From Alkaliphilus serpentinus (lineage in GTDB: Bacteria > Bacillota > Clostridia > Peptostreptococcales > Natronincolaceae), in the NCBI RefSeq assembly GCF_009017255.1, contig NZ_WBZB01000011.1:19132-83131 (forward strand): a stretch of 64,000 nt of DNA, given 5' to 3'. The position numbers were made by a program, and so were the translations under genes. The notes beneath the pieces are model-generated. The model had not been told where the DNA came from, made no database searches, and worked only from the letters and a program-made list of their open reading frames with translations. Shown here piece by piece: positions 33,990 through 42,408 of this stretch. How positions within the stretch are numbered: position 1 is the first letter of the stretch; the number at the start of each line of letters is the position of its first letter.

Positions 33990-35252
33990 TTGATGCATTT
34001 AGTAGAAAAGGCTAATAAAGAAGCCATAGAAAGAATTTTAAATGCACAGCCTACATTAATAGGAATTGGAATCGCTATTGAAGAAATACCTGGGATGGAT
34101 ATAAAAACCATTCTCCATGCAGGCCCTCCTATAACCTGGGACAAAATGAGTGGACCCCTTAGAGGAGCTATAATTGGTGGTTTGATATATGAAGGCTTAG
34201 CAAAAACAGAGGCAGAGGCAATAGCCCTTGCTGAATCTGGAGAAATAAAGTTTGATCCCTGTCATCATCACAATGCTGTAGGTCCAATGGCTGGGGTAGT
34301 AACAGCTTCTATGCCTGTTTGGATTGTTGAGAATAGAGGCTATGGAAACAAAGCCTACTGTACCCTTAATGAAGGATTAGGGAAAGTTCTAAGATATGGA
34401 GCCTATAGTGAAGATGTAATAGAGAGGCTTAAATGGATCGAAAAAACCCTGGCACCAGTTCTTAAGGAGGCCTTAACCTTAGCTGGCCCAATAGATTTAA
34501 AATCCATGATCGCTCAAGTAGTTATGATGGGGGATGAAGCTCATAATAGAAACAAGGCGGGCACATCTTTGTTCATTAGAGAATTGGCTCCTCATATCAT
34601 ACTAACTTCCTTTGCCAATGATGAGAAGGCGGCTGTGCTAAGGTTTATTCATAGTAATGATCATTTTTTCTTAAATCTCTCGATGCCTGCCTGTAAGGCC
34701 ACCCTTGATCCTGCAGGTGAAGTGAAATATAGTACCCTTGTCTATGCCATGGCTAGAAATGGAACTGAGTTTGGCATCAGGGTTGCTGGACTAGGGGATA
34801 GGTGGTTTACAGCTCCGGCAGAGATTATTGATGGCTTGTTTTTTCCAGGATTTACGGCAGAAGATGCAAATCCAGATATAGGAGATAGTGTTATAACTGA
34901 AACAACAGGAATTGGTGGCTTCGCAATGGCAGCAGCCCCTGCTATCGTTCAATTTGTAGGGGGAACCCCTCAGGATGCTATGAACTTTTCAAAAACCATG
35001 TATGAAATAACAGAGGCTGAAAATAATGCCTATAAGATTCCTGTTTTGAATTTTAGAGGAACTGCAACGGGAATCAATCTTTTAAAGGTTGTGGAAACTG
35101 GGATATTACCAATTATTAATACCGGAATCGCCCATAAAGATCCTGGTGTAGGTCAAGTTGGAGCAGGTTTGGTTAGGCCACCGATGAAATGCTTTGAAGA
35201 TGCCCTTGAGGCCTTTGTTGCATTGATGGAGGAGGAAGGGATAATCGATTAA
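33990..35252 (+). CDS. DUF1116 protein (AllG/YlbE-like), main part
   Basis: The 420-residue product begins near LMHLVEKANKEAIERIL and keeps the family core: GPLRGAIIGGLIYEGLA, CHHHNAVGPMAGVVTASMPVW, LGDRWFTAPA and ETTGIGGFAMAAAPAIVQFVGG. DUF1116 proteins form a complex with FdrA and DUF2877. The start is uncertain: TTG 33990 lies nine bases after GGGAG, ATG 33993 twelve. The usual first 55 residues are encoded separately at 33702-33872. Confidence 0.87.
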   Translation: MMHLVEKANKEAIERILNAQPTLIGIGIAIEEIPGMDIKTILHAGPPITWDKMSGPLRGAIIGGLIYEGLAKTEAEAIALAESGEIKFDPCHHHNAVGPMAGVVTASMPVWIVENRGYGNKAYCTLNEGLGKVLRYGAYSEDVIERLKWIEKTLAPVLKEALTLAGPIDLKSMIAQVVMMGDEAHNRNKAGTSLFIRELAPHIILTSFANDEKAAVLRFIHSNDHFFLNLSMPACKATLDPAGEVKYSTLVYAMARNGTEFGIRVAGLGDRWFTAPAEIIDGLFFPGFTAEDANPDIGDSVITETTGIGGFAMAAAPAIVQFVGGTPQDAMNFSKTMYEITEAENNAYKIPVLNFRGTATGINLLKVVETGILPIINTGIAHKDPGVGQVGAGLVRPPMKCFEDALEAFVALMEEEGIID

Positions 35253-35258
35253 AGCTAA

Positions 35259-35475
35259 GTAATAAGTAATAGGTAATAGGTGATAAGGAATAGGTAATAA
35301 GGAATAAGGAATAGAGGTAGAAAATTAAAAACTAGAAATCACAGTTGTTAAAACATATTTTTATTGAGAATAAATGTGGAATCAAAGATTTTGAAAATTT
35401 ATTACGAAATTTCCATAGAAATTTCTTCAATAATTCAACATTCAACATTCAACATTCGACATTTAACATTTAACC
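35259..35475. repeat. Eight-copy GTAATAG array, hairpin and inverted TTCAACA array
   Basis: Eight exact-register 7-bp units (GTAATAA, GTAATAG, GTGATAA, GGAATAG types) cover 35259-35314. On the other side lies the hairpin GAAATTT/AAATTTC (35406-35425), then six inverted units TTCAACA/TTCGACA/TTTAACA at 35434-35475. This fills the gap before the cyclase gene. Confidence 0.88.
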
Positions 35476-35524
35476 TGCATCATTAGCTATTCATTTAAAT
35501 CAAATTATAAGGGAGGAATTTATA

Positions 35525-36316
35525 ATGAATTTCTGGAACAATGTAAAAATGTATGATTTAACACAAAACATCAGTCACTTAACACCCCCATGGCCCACCT
35601 ATGAGCCTCTACAAATTAAGTTCTTCAAAAGATTATCGCCTAATGGAGCCAATGGTCAGCTGATTACAACCTCCAATCATGTGGGTACCCACCTGGATGG
35701 TCCATTGCATTTTGATACAGCTGGTAGAGATATAGCTTCATTAGAACTTGATAAGCTTGTTGGTCCTGGTGTTGTGGTAGACCTTTCTGATATGGCAGAA
35801 GACTATGGAATTTATACACCCAAGGATATAACTGATAGGGTTGAAGTTAAAAAGGGCGATATATTAATTATTAATACAGGCTATCATAAGTATGGTTGGG
35901 ATCAACCAAAGGCAGACGAAAGAAGGTATATGTTAAGACATCCTGGCCCATCAATGGACTTTGTAGATTGGGTTAAGGAGATGGAAATCAAGTGGATAGG
36001 CGTTGATTGTGGTTCTGCAGATCACCCTATGAATACTAAAATTAGAGATTGGGAACCATTAGAGGCTAAGAGGGCCGATGAATATATGAAGCAGAAATAT
36101 GGTAAGTCTTTAGATGAAATGTATTCCTGGCCAGATACCTACCAAGCAATGCATATTAAGGTATTCCCTAAGCCTCATGAAATCATCCATGCAGAAAATC
36201 TTGGGGGAGAAATCGATAAGGTATTAAATAGAAGACTGATCATTGGATGCTTCCCATGGAAATTTGTTGGTGGAGAATCCAGTATTTGTAGAATCGTAGC
36301 CTTTGATGAAAAATAA
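35525..36316 (+). CDS. Cyclase-family metal hydrolase (isatin hydrolase/formamidase-like fold)
   Basis: A 263-residue member of the COG1878 cyclase family. The metal-binding motif HVGTHLDGPLHF is at about residues 53-64, and a late IHAENLGGEID segment fits the fold. Characterised relatives open cyclic amides or hydrolyse formyl-kynurenine and isatin. Here, beside the FdrA complex and a nitrilase-fold enzyme, a ring-opening or amide-cleaving step in the same pathway is likely. GGGAGG precedes ATG. The substrate is unknown. Confidence 0.85.
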   Translation: MNFWNNVKMYDLTQNISHLTPPWPTYEPLQIKFFKRLSPNGANGQLITTSNHVGTHLDGPLHFDTAGRDIASLELDKLVGPGVVVDLSDMAEDYGIYTPKDITDRVEVKKGDILIINTGYHKYGWDQPKADERRYMLRHPGPSMDFVDWVKEMEIKWIGVDCGSADHPMNTKIRDWEPLEAKRADEYMKQKYGKSLDEMYSWPDTYQAMHIKVFPKPHEIIHAENLGGEIDKVLNRRLIIGCFPWKFVGGESSICRIVAFDEK

Positions 36317-36321
36317 TCTTT

Positions 36322-36350
36322 TACCCGTCCCAATGGGGCGGGTAAATTTT
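36322..36350 (+). other. Intercistronic hairpin between cyclase and nitrilase-fold genes
   Basis: TTTACCCG-CCC / GGG-CGGGTAAA form a GC-rich stem at about 36321-36346 with a short T run. It may terminate part of the transcripts. Confidence 0.6.
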
Positions 36351-36376
36351 AATATGAAGGTAGGAGGGATATATAT

Positions 36377-37267
36377 ATGAAGGAGCATATCGCAGCATGT
36401 GTACAAATAGCTGTTGAGCCCAATGATATTAATTATAACATTGATAAATGCTGCCATTGGTTAGAAAGGGCCGTAAAGGATTATGAAGCTGAATTGGTGG
36501 TGTTTCCAGAATCCATCACTACGGGCTTTAGCCCCGCTATGCCCTCTGAAGAGTTTTATGAGCTCCTTAAGCCCGTGCCGGGAGATCATACGGTAAGAAT
36601 TCAAAAGCTAGCAGCAGAGTTAGGAGTCCATGTGATTTTCCCGCTATACGAGAGGGGTAAAGAAAAGGGGGTTATCTATAATAGCTCCATTTTAATAGAT
36701 GATGATGGAGAAATATTGGGGAATTATCATAAGACTCACCCCTTCCCCACCGAAAGAATTGAGGGCGGTGGGTGGACAACTCCAGGAAACCATACAGTAG
36801 TTGTGGAAACTAAGCTTGGTAAAATTGGGATGATTATATGCTATGATGGAGACTTTCCAGAACTGGTAAGGGTACTGGCCCTAAAGGGAGCTGAAATTGT
36901 AACGAGACCCTCTGCCCTTTTAAGAAGCTTTGAAATCTGGGAATTTGTAAATAAGGCTAGAGCCTATGATAATCATGTTTATATGCTGGCAGCCAATTCA
37001 ATAGGGCCTGATGCAGGTAAGAATTATTATTTTGGTCATAGTATGATTATAAGTCCCATAGGACAGACCCTTGCATTGGCCAGAGGTACAGAGGAAATTA
37101 TTGCTGCCAAGCTAGATCCTAATCCTATAAGATACATCAGCTATGGAACAAAGTCCCCAATGATCTTTGATCACCTTGAAGATCGTAATGTAAAGGTATA
37201 TGGTGAGATTTTAACAGAAGGAAAAAGTGGATTTGAGCCATCTAAAAGAATACCCTATAAAAAATAA
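36377..37267 (+). CDS. Nitrilase-fold carbon-nitrogen hydrolase (amidase)
   Basis: The catalytic Glu-Lys-Cys triad is recognisable: E in VFPESIT (about residue 45), K in NYHKTHPFPTE (about 120) and C in IGMIICYDGDFPE (about 155). The length, 296 residues, suits aliphatic amidases or N-carbamoyl hydrolases. It should cleave a linear amide from its neighbours' pathway. AGGAGG precedes ATG. The stop codon is followed at once by the CoA-transferase SD, so they are co-transcribed. Confidence 0.88.
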   Translation: MKEHIAACVQIAVEPNDINYNIDKCCHWLERAVKDYEAELVVFPESITTGFSPAMPSEEFYELLKPVPGDHTVRIQKLAAELGVHVIFPLYERGKEKGVIYNSSILIDDDGEILGNYHKTHPFPTERIEGGGWTTPGNHTVVVETKLGKIGMIICYDGDFPELVRVLALKGAEIVTRPSALLRSFEIWEFVNKARAYDNHVYMLAANSIGPDAGKNYYFGHSMIISPIGQTLALARGTEEIIAAKLDPNPIRYISYGTKSPMIFDHLEDRNVKVYGEILTEGKSGFEPSKRIPYKK

Positions 37268-37281
37268 TGGGAGGTAATTCT

Positions 37282-38469
37282 GTGAAGCAAGCTTTAGAAG
37301 GAATAAAGGTTCTGGATTTAACAAGAGTATTAGCAGGGCCCTATGCAACCATGATTATGGCTGATATGGGTGCTGAGGTAATTAAGGTTGAAATGCCCGG
37401 GGTAGGGGACGATTCAAGGCAGTTCGGACCCTATGTTAATGGAGAAAGCGCCTATTTTATGAGTATTAATAGAAACAAAAGGAGCATGACCTTAAATCTG
37501 AAAAAGGAAAAGGCTCAGAGACTCTTTATGGATATGATGAAAAAGTGTGATGTAATTGTTGAAAACTTTAGACCCGGAACTATGGAAAAGCTTGGTCTAG
37601 GTTATGATAAGCTAAAGGAAGTAAACCCAGCAATCATCTATGCCGCTTGCTCTGGTTTCGGCCATTCTGGTCCCTACAGCCAAAGGGCCGCCTATGATGC
37701 TGTAGTACAAGCCATGGGGGGGATCATGAGTATTACTGGCGAAAAGGATGGTAAGTTTACGAGGGTTGGACCATCCATCGGAGATATTACGGCGGGATTA
37801 TTCAGTGCTATTGGCATTCTTGCAGCTATAAATTATAGAAACCAAACGGGGCAAGGTCAAAAGGTAGATGTCGCAATGTTGGATTGCCAGCTGGCAATTT
37901 TGGAAAATGCCATTGCTCGATACGTAGTAACGGGAGAGATTCCTAAACCAGCAGGTAATCGACACTCCTCAATTGTACCCTTTGAGCCCTTTGAAACGGC
38001 AGATGGAGAAATTATGATTGCAGCTGGAAATGATGTCCTTTGGGCAAAATTCTGTGAGGCTATTCATTGTCAAGATCTTATAGAGGATGAAAAATATAAA
38101 ACCAACCCCCTTAGAAATCAAAATTACCCCTTACTAAGACCTATCATTGCTGATAAAATTAAAGAGAAGACCACTGAGGACTGGCTAAAAATCCTTGATG
38201 CAGCTGGAGTTCCCAATGGACCAATTAATACCATAGATAAGGTACTAGAAAATCCTCAACTATTGGCTAGGGAAATGGTAGTGGAGGTTCAACACCCAAC
38301 TGCAGGTAACTTTAAGATGCCAGGAGTTCCAATAAAAATGAGCGAAACTCAAGGGGAGATTACTAGACCAGCTCCGATTCTTGGAGAGCATACTCATGAA
38401 ATCTTAAAGGAACTATTGGATTTGAGTGATGAAGAAATTAGTGAGTTGCAGGTGGAGGGTATTTTTTAA
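37282..38469 (+). CDS. Family III (CaiB/BaiF, formyl-CoA transferase-like) CoA-transferase
   Basis: A family III CoA-transferase of 395 residues. Typical marks are ALEGIKVLDLTRVLAGPYATMIMADMGAEVIKVE at the N-terminus, the GDDSRQFGPY segment, NRNKRSMTLNLK, and VENFRPGTMEKLGLGYD; the catalytic aspartate lies in MLDCQ (about residue 200). The start is GTG 37282; the ATG at 37267 would contain the SD GGGAGGT. It ends the catabolic set and may activate a carboxylic product such as oxalate, which is inference. Confidence 0.9.
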   Translation: MKQALEGIKVLDLTRVLAGPYATMIMADMGAEVIKVEMPGVGDDSRQFGPYVNGESAYFMSINRNKRSMTLNLKKEKAQRLFMDMMKKCDVIVENFRPGTMEKLGLGYDKLKEVNPAIIYAACSGFGHSGPYSQRAAYDAVVQAMGGIMSITGEKDGKFTRVGPSIGDITAGLFSAIGILAAINYRNQTGQGQKVDVAMLDCQLAILENAIARYVVTGEIPKPAGNRHSSIVPFEPFETADGEIMIAAGNDVLWAKFCEAIHCQDLIEDEKYKTNPLRNQNYPLLRPIIADKIKEKTTEDWLKILDAAGVPNGPINTIDKVLENPQLLAREMVVEVQHPTAGNFKMPGVPIKMSETQGEITRPAPILGEHTHEILKELLDLSDEEISELQVEGIF

Positions 38470-38489
38470 ATAGAATTGAGGGTTATTGT

Positions 38490-39311
38490 ATGAAGAAGTT
38501 AGTATTAATTAAGGGAGCAGGAGATTTAGCAACTGCAGTTGGTCACAAGCTATTTAGAAGTGGCTTTCAAGTAGTTATGACGGATATAAATGTACCTACT
38601 TGTATCAGAAGAACCGTTTCCTTCGCCAATTGTATTTTCGAAGAAGAGTGGGAGGTAGAAGGAGTAAAGGCTAAAAGGGCATTAACCCATCTGGCGGCGT
38701 TAGATATTCTTGAGGAGGGGGTAATTCCTGTTATCCCAGACCCAGAGGGGGTTATCAATGAAAAACTTAGCTTTGATGTGGTGATTGATGCAATATTAGC
38801 CAAAAAGAATCTAGGTACATATAAGATGAAGGAAGCTTTAGTCATTGGGCTAGGGCCAGGATTTACAGCTGGTGAAGATGTAGATGTTGTAATCGAAACC
38901 AATAGGGGTCATAATTTAGGTAGAATAATCCTTAAAGGAAGGGCAGAGGCTGATACAGGAATCCCTGGAAATATCGTGGGCTTCTCTAGAGATAGGCTTT
39001 TGAAATCACCCGTCGATGGGGTTATAAAAAACATCAAAAAAATAGGGGATAGAGTGATAAAGGGGGATATTGTAGCTACTGTGAATGGGTGTCCTGTTAC
39101 AGCGGCTATTGATGGTATCCTTAGGGGTCTTATTTATGAGGGTATAGAGGTAAAAGCAGGCCTTAAGATTGGAGACATAGATCCCCGAATAGAACCTTCC
39201 TATATCACGACGATATCAGACAAGGGTAGATGTATTGCTGGTGGAGTCCTTGAAGCCATACTAATGTGGGAAAACGAGATAGGAAATGAAGAATTAAGAA
39301 TGCAGAGTTAA
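38490..39311 (+). CDS. yqeB: Selenium-dependent molybdenum hydroxylase accessory protein YqeB
   Basis: It begins LVLIKGAGDLATAVGHKLFRSGFQVVMTD, a nucleotide-binding-like start, then IRRTVSFANCIFEE, GLGPGFTAGEDVDVVIETNRGHNLG and the late GRCIAGGVLEAILMWE. This matches the YqeB/EF2563 family that accompanies selenium-dependent molybdenum hydroxylases, so the nearby hydroxylase may carry a labile selenium. The last codons lie in a 7-bp array (39286-39320), so the C-terminus NEELRMQS is shaped by the repeat. Confidence 0.88.
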   Translation: MKKLVLIKGAGDLATAVGHKLFRSGFQVVMTDINVPTCIRRTVSFANCIFEEEWEVEGVKAKRALTHLAALDILEEGVIPVIPDPEGVINEKLSFDVVIDAILAKKNLGTYKMKEALVIGLGPGFTAGEDVDVVIETNRGHNLGRIILKGRAEADTGIPGNIVGFSRDRLLKSPVDGVIKNIKKIGDRVIKGDIVATVNGCPVTAAIDGILRGLIYEGIEVKAGLKIGDIDPRIEPSYITTISDKGRCIAGGVLEAILMWENEIGNEELRMQS

Positions 39312-39320
39312 GAATGAAGA
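39286..39320 (+). repeat. 7-bp array overlapping the 3' end of yqeB
   Basis: Five units ATGAAGA, ATTAAGA, ATGCAGA, GTTAAGA, ATGAAGA in exact register. The stop codon TAA of yqeB (39309-39311) lies within them. Confidence 0.8.
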
Positions 39321-39354
39321 GTAAGATTTATAATTAGATTAAGAATATTTCTTT

Positions 39355-39402
39355 AAGCCAAGATGGAAGCCAGTATCCCTTCTTGGTTTAAAGATTTTTT
39401 TG
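39355..39402 (+). terminator. Terminator of the catabolic cluster
   Basis: AAGCCAAGA / TCTTGGTTT (one G-U pair) enclose a 15-20-base loop; a run TTTTTTT follows at about 39396-39402. Confidence 0.8.
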
Positions 39403-39491
39403 ATTAAGAAAACCTTATGAATTAGTAAGCTATTCACAGCCAGCACTTTGTGGTATGATTATTCTATAGCTATAGATAAGGAGGGGCAGCT

Positions 39492-40781
39492 ATGACAAAA
39501 ATAATACGCTTTATTATAATCATTATTTTGTTATTAAGTTTGTCTTTAAATGCTATCTATTATTTTCAGCTTAAGGAAGCAAGGGATAAATTAACGGATA
39601 CCAATCAACTTGTTTCTGCACAAGTGGAAAGAAATATTAGACAAACGATGCTACATATAAGAGATTTAAAGGAGAGTAAGTCTTTGATATCCCTTCAAAG
39701 CCTTCAGGGTTCAGTTCAAGAACTGGTAGTCTCCTTTAGCCATTGGGTTGCTTTAAATCAATCAATAGAAAACCCTAATGAAGAATTAGCTAAAGGCTTA
39801 AGTGGTATAGAGGCCCTTCGAAATACAATGATTAATTATCTTAATACCCAATTCATTGTGAATGAAAATACCTTAAATGAGTTTGATATAGAAATGTTGG
39901 ACAAGGCCCACGAAAATTTTGATAGATTCTCTTTGGTGTTTACTAAGCTTAAGGAACAGCCAGGGGATAAGGGAAAGGAATCAATAATGAATTTAGTTCA
40001 GTGGGCTGGAAATGTAGAGGAGATGTCTCGACTTTACAGACATAGTGTAATTCCCAATAAGCATCCCCACTATATTTCTGAAGAAAAGGCCACTGCTTCT
40101 CTTCTAAAGGCATATCCTGATTTTGAAGTTGAGGATGCAGATATCAGCCCTCCTAATTATAGGGATGGTCTTCATTACTATCAATTTACTATTGAAGATA
40201 ATAAAGAAATAAAGCATATTGTGTGGGTGGACGCGCTAAATGGTGCAATAAGGAATTTTGAGGATAGATCCACTGGTGGAAAGAAAAGTTTAAGCCAAGA
40301 AAATGCCCTTGAGCTGGCTAGAGAATATTTAAAGGGCTTTTATAAATATGATGTCCTTGAAGAAATATTTAACCTAAAGATAGAAGACGAGAAAAAGACC
40401 ATATATTCCTTTAGGTTTACCCCCATAGACAAAGACATTAAGATGGTGTCTGATGCATACACAATTAACATTGACTCCCGCTCTGGAGAGGTAATAAAAT
40501 ATAGTAATGATTATAGCAGAACCATTACCCCCTCCTTTGATGACGTCGTTAATGTTGAGGACATCATAGCTACTTATACTAAAGAATATGGTTCCTTGCA
40601 ATATGATGGGTTGTCGGTAATTAGAACCTTTGAAACAAGGTATAAGCCTAGATTAACCCACAGCTTCAAAGTGGATCAAAATCAACAACAAATAATTGTA
40701 TACTTTGATGCATTAACAGGAAAGCAGATTTATCAATTGTATTACATCTATAAACCAGTAAATCAGAATGAAGAAGACTAG
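39492..40781 (+). CDS. YpeB-like germination protein
   Basis: An N-terminal membrane anchor (about residues 5-25) is followed by a helical region and two C-terminal PepSY-like repeats, at about 215-290 and 295-425 (with IVWVDALNGAIRNFED and ARVVA-like EYLKGFYKYDVL). The architecture matches YpeB, which stabilises the spore cortex lytic enzyme SleB. In Bacillus and many clostridia sleB precedes it; here no sleB is adjacent. AGGAGGGG precedes ATG, and an overlapping promoter-like TTATGATT-TATAG is seen before it. Confidence 0.75.
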   Translation: MTKIIRFIIIIILLLSLSLNAIYYFQLKEARDKLTDTNQLVSAQVERNIRQTMLHIRDLKESKSLISLQSLQGSVQELVVSFSHWVALNQSIENPNEELAKGLSGIEALRNTMINYLNTQFIVNENTLNEFDIEMLDKAHENFDRFSLVFTKLKEQPGDKGKESIMNLVQWAGNVEEMSRLYRHSVIPNKHPHYISEEKATASLLKAYPDFEVEDADISPPNYRDGLHYYQFTIEDNKEIKHIVWVDALNGAIRNFEDRSTGGKKSLSQENALELAREYLKGFYKYDVLEEIFNLKIEDEKKTIYSFRFTPIDKDIKMVSDAYTINIDSRSGEVIKYSNDYSRTITPSFDDVVNVEDIIATYTKEYGSLQYDGLSVIRTFETRYKPRLTHSFKVDQNQQQIIVYFDALTGKQIYQLYYIYKPVNQNEED

Positions 40782-40799
40782 AAAAGACATGGTGATAAA

Positions 40800-41705
40800 A
40801 TGAAAAAACTGATACAGCATGGTGATTCAATATACCTAAAAAACCAGGGAGATTTTCAGCTGGAGCATATTTTTGAATGTGGACAATGCTTTAGATGGAA
40901 TAAGGAAGCTGATGGTAGCTATACAGGAGTTGTCCAGGGTAGAATATTGAACATGACTCAAAAAAAACAGGATATCTATTTTAAAGGCAGTACAGAGGAT
41001 GACTTTGTCGGAATATGGCATAATTATTTCGACTTAAATACCGATTATTCCATTATTAAGAATCAGCTTTCTGATAATGATGAGGTTATGAGGGCTGCTA
41101 CTGCCTTCGGCAGTGGTATAAGGATTCTAAGGCAAGATCCTTGGGAAACGATTATCTCCTTTATCATTTCTGCTAATAATAACATTCCTAGAATTAAAAA
41201 ATCTATTGAATTGCTATGTAAGAGCTATGGAAAAAGAATTGGAAGCTTCAATGGAGTTGAATATTATAGCTTTCCAGAGCCCCATGTATTGAAGGATTTG
41301 GATAATGGGGCTTTATCAGCATGCAATATGGGATATAGAGGGCCATTCATTATTAAAACAGCCCAAAGGGTATATGAGGAGCCAGAACTTTTAAATAGTC
41401 TTTATAAAGAAGACACAGTCAATTGCAAAAAGAGATTATTGGAGCTAATGGGCGTAGGACCAAAGGTGGCCAATTGTATAGCATTTTTCTCCTTTGGAAA
41501 GCTGGATGCTTTTCCTGTGGATGTATGGATAAAACGCTTAATGGAGCACTTTTACTTTCATAAGGATATGAAGGAGAAGGATATAGAGGCTTTTGCAAAA
41601 AATCAGTATGGGGAATATGCAGGATATGCACAGCAGTACTTTTTTTATTATGGACGAGAAAAGAACATTGGTAAGGAGGATAAGGATGTTAGGCACAATT
41701 GTTAA
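40800..41705 (+). CDS. 8-oxoguanine DNA glycosylase/AP lyase (OGG1-like, HhH-GPD)
   Basis: It removes 8-oxoguanine from DNA. The N-terminal TBP-like domain has FECGQCFRWN, and QDPWETIISFIISANNNIPRIKKSIELLC opens the HhH-GPD part. The helix-hairpin-helix LMGVGPKVANCIAFFSFGKLDAFPVDVWIKRLM supplies the catalytic lysine (K of GPKVA) and the aspartate of PVDVW. The length, 301 residues, fits bacterial OGG1-like enzymes. It overlaps the next gene by 20 bases. Confidence 0.93.
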   Translation: MKKLIQHGDSIYLKNQGDFQLEHIFECGQCFRWNKEADGSYTGVVQGRILNMTQKKQDIYFKGSTEDDFVGIWHNYFDLNTDYSIIKNQLSDNDEVMRAATAFGSGIRILRQDPWETIISFIISANNNIPRIKKSIELLCKSYGKRIGSFNGVEYYSFPEPHVLKDLDNGALSACNMGYRGPFIIKTAQRVYEEPELLNSLYKEDTVNCKKRLLELMGVGPKVANCIAFFSFGKLDAFPVDVWIKRLMEHFYFHKDMKEKDIEAFAKNQYGEYAGYAQQYFFYYGREKNIGKEDKDVRHNC

Positions 41706-42402
41706 CGCAGCAGCAATTATTGTTGGAGGACTTTTAGGTATTTTATTGCGAAAGGGAATCCCTGACAGCTATAAAACCACCATTATGCAGGGCTTAGGTT
41801 TAAGTGTTTTGATTATTGGATTAATGGGAGCCTTAAAAAGTGAAAATATACTTCTGATGATATTCTCTATTGTAATTGGTAGCATAATAGGGGAAGCCTT
41901 AAAAATTGAGGACAAGCTTCAAAAGCTTGGTGATTGGCTAGAAGGTAATGTGGGTAAAGGCGAAGGAACAATGGCCAAGGGTTTTGTGATCGCCAGCCTA
42001 ATTTACTGTGTAGGGGCAATGGCAATTGTAGGCTCTTTGGAAAGTGGTTTAACCGGAAGCAATCAGACCCTGTACGCTAAATCCCTTATCGATGGTATCT
42101 CGGCAATTATATTTGCATCTACCTTGGGAATTGGAGTGGTTTTTTCTTCTATAGCGGTATTCGTTTATCAAGGCTTAATTACCGTGACAGCCTCCTTTAT
42201 AAAGCCATTGCTGGTTGAGGGAGTTATTGCTGAAATGTCAGCAATAGGTGGCTTGCTAATTATGGGGATATCTATCAATATTCTAGAAATTAAAAAAATC
42301 TCTGTTGGTAACATGCTTCCTGCAGTGTTTATTCCAATATTTTATCCCTTTGTACAGCCTATACTAAATACTGTGGCGACATTTATTGATAAGCTTAGGT
42401 AA
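41686..42402 (+). CDS. DUF554 membrane protein
   Basis: A 238-residue protein with about seven hydrophobic helices. The family's start MLGTIVNAAAIIVGGLLG and the later FVIASLIYCVGAMAIVGSLESGLTG plus LIDGISAIIFASTLGIGV are all present. The function is unknown; DUF554 proteins are proposed transporters. ATG 41686 lies six bases after AAGGAGG within the glycosylase gene. Confidence 0.92.
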   Translation: MLGTIVNAAAIIVGGLLGILLRKGIPDSYKTTIMQGLGLSVLIIGLMGALKSENILLMIFSIVIGSIIGEALKIEDKLQKLGDWLEGNVGKGEGTMAKGFVIASLIYCVGAMAIVGSLESGLTGSNQTLYAKSLIDGISAIIFASTLGIGVVFSSIAVFVYQGLITVTASFIKPLLVEGVIAEMSAIGGLLIMGISINILEIKKISVGNMLPAVFIPIFYPFVQPILNTVATFIDKLR

Positions 42403-42408
42403 ATACTA

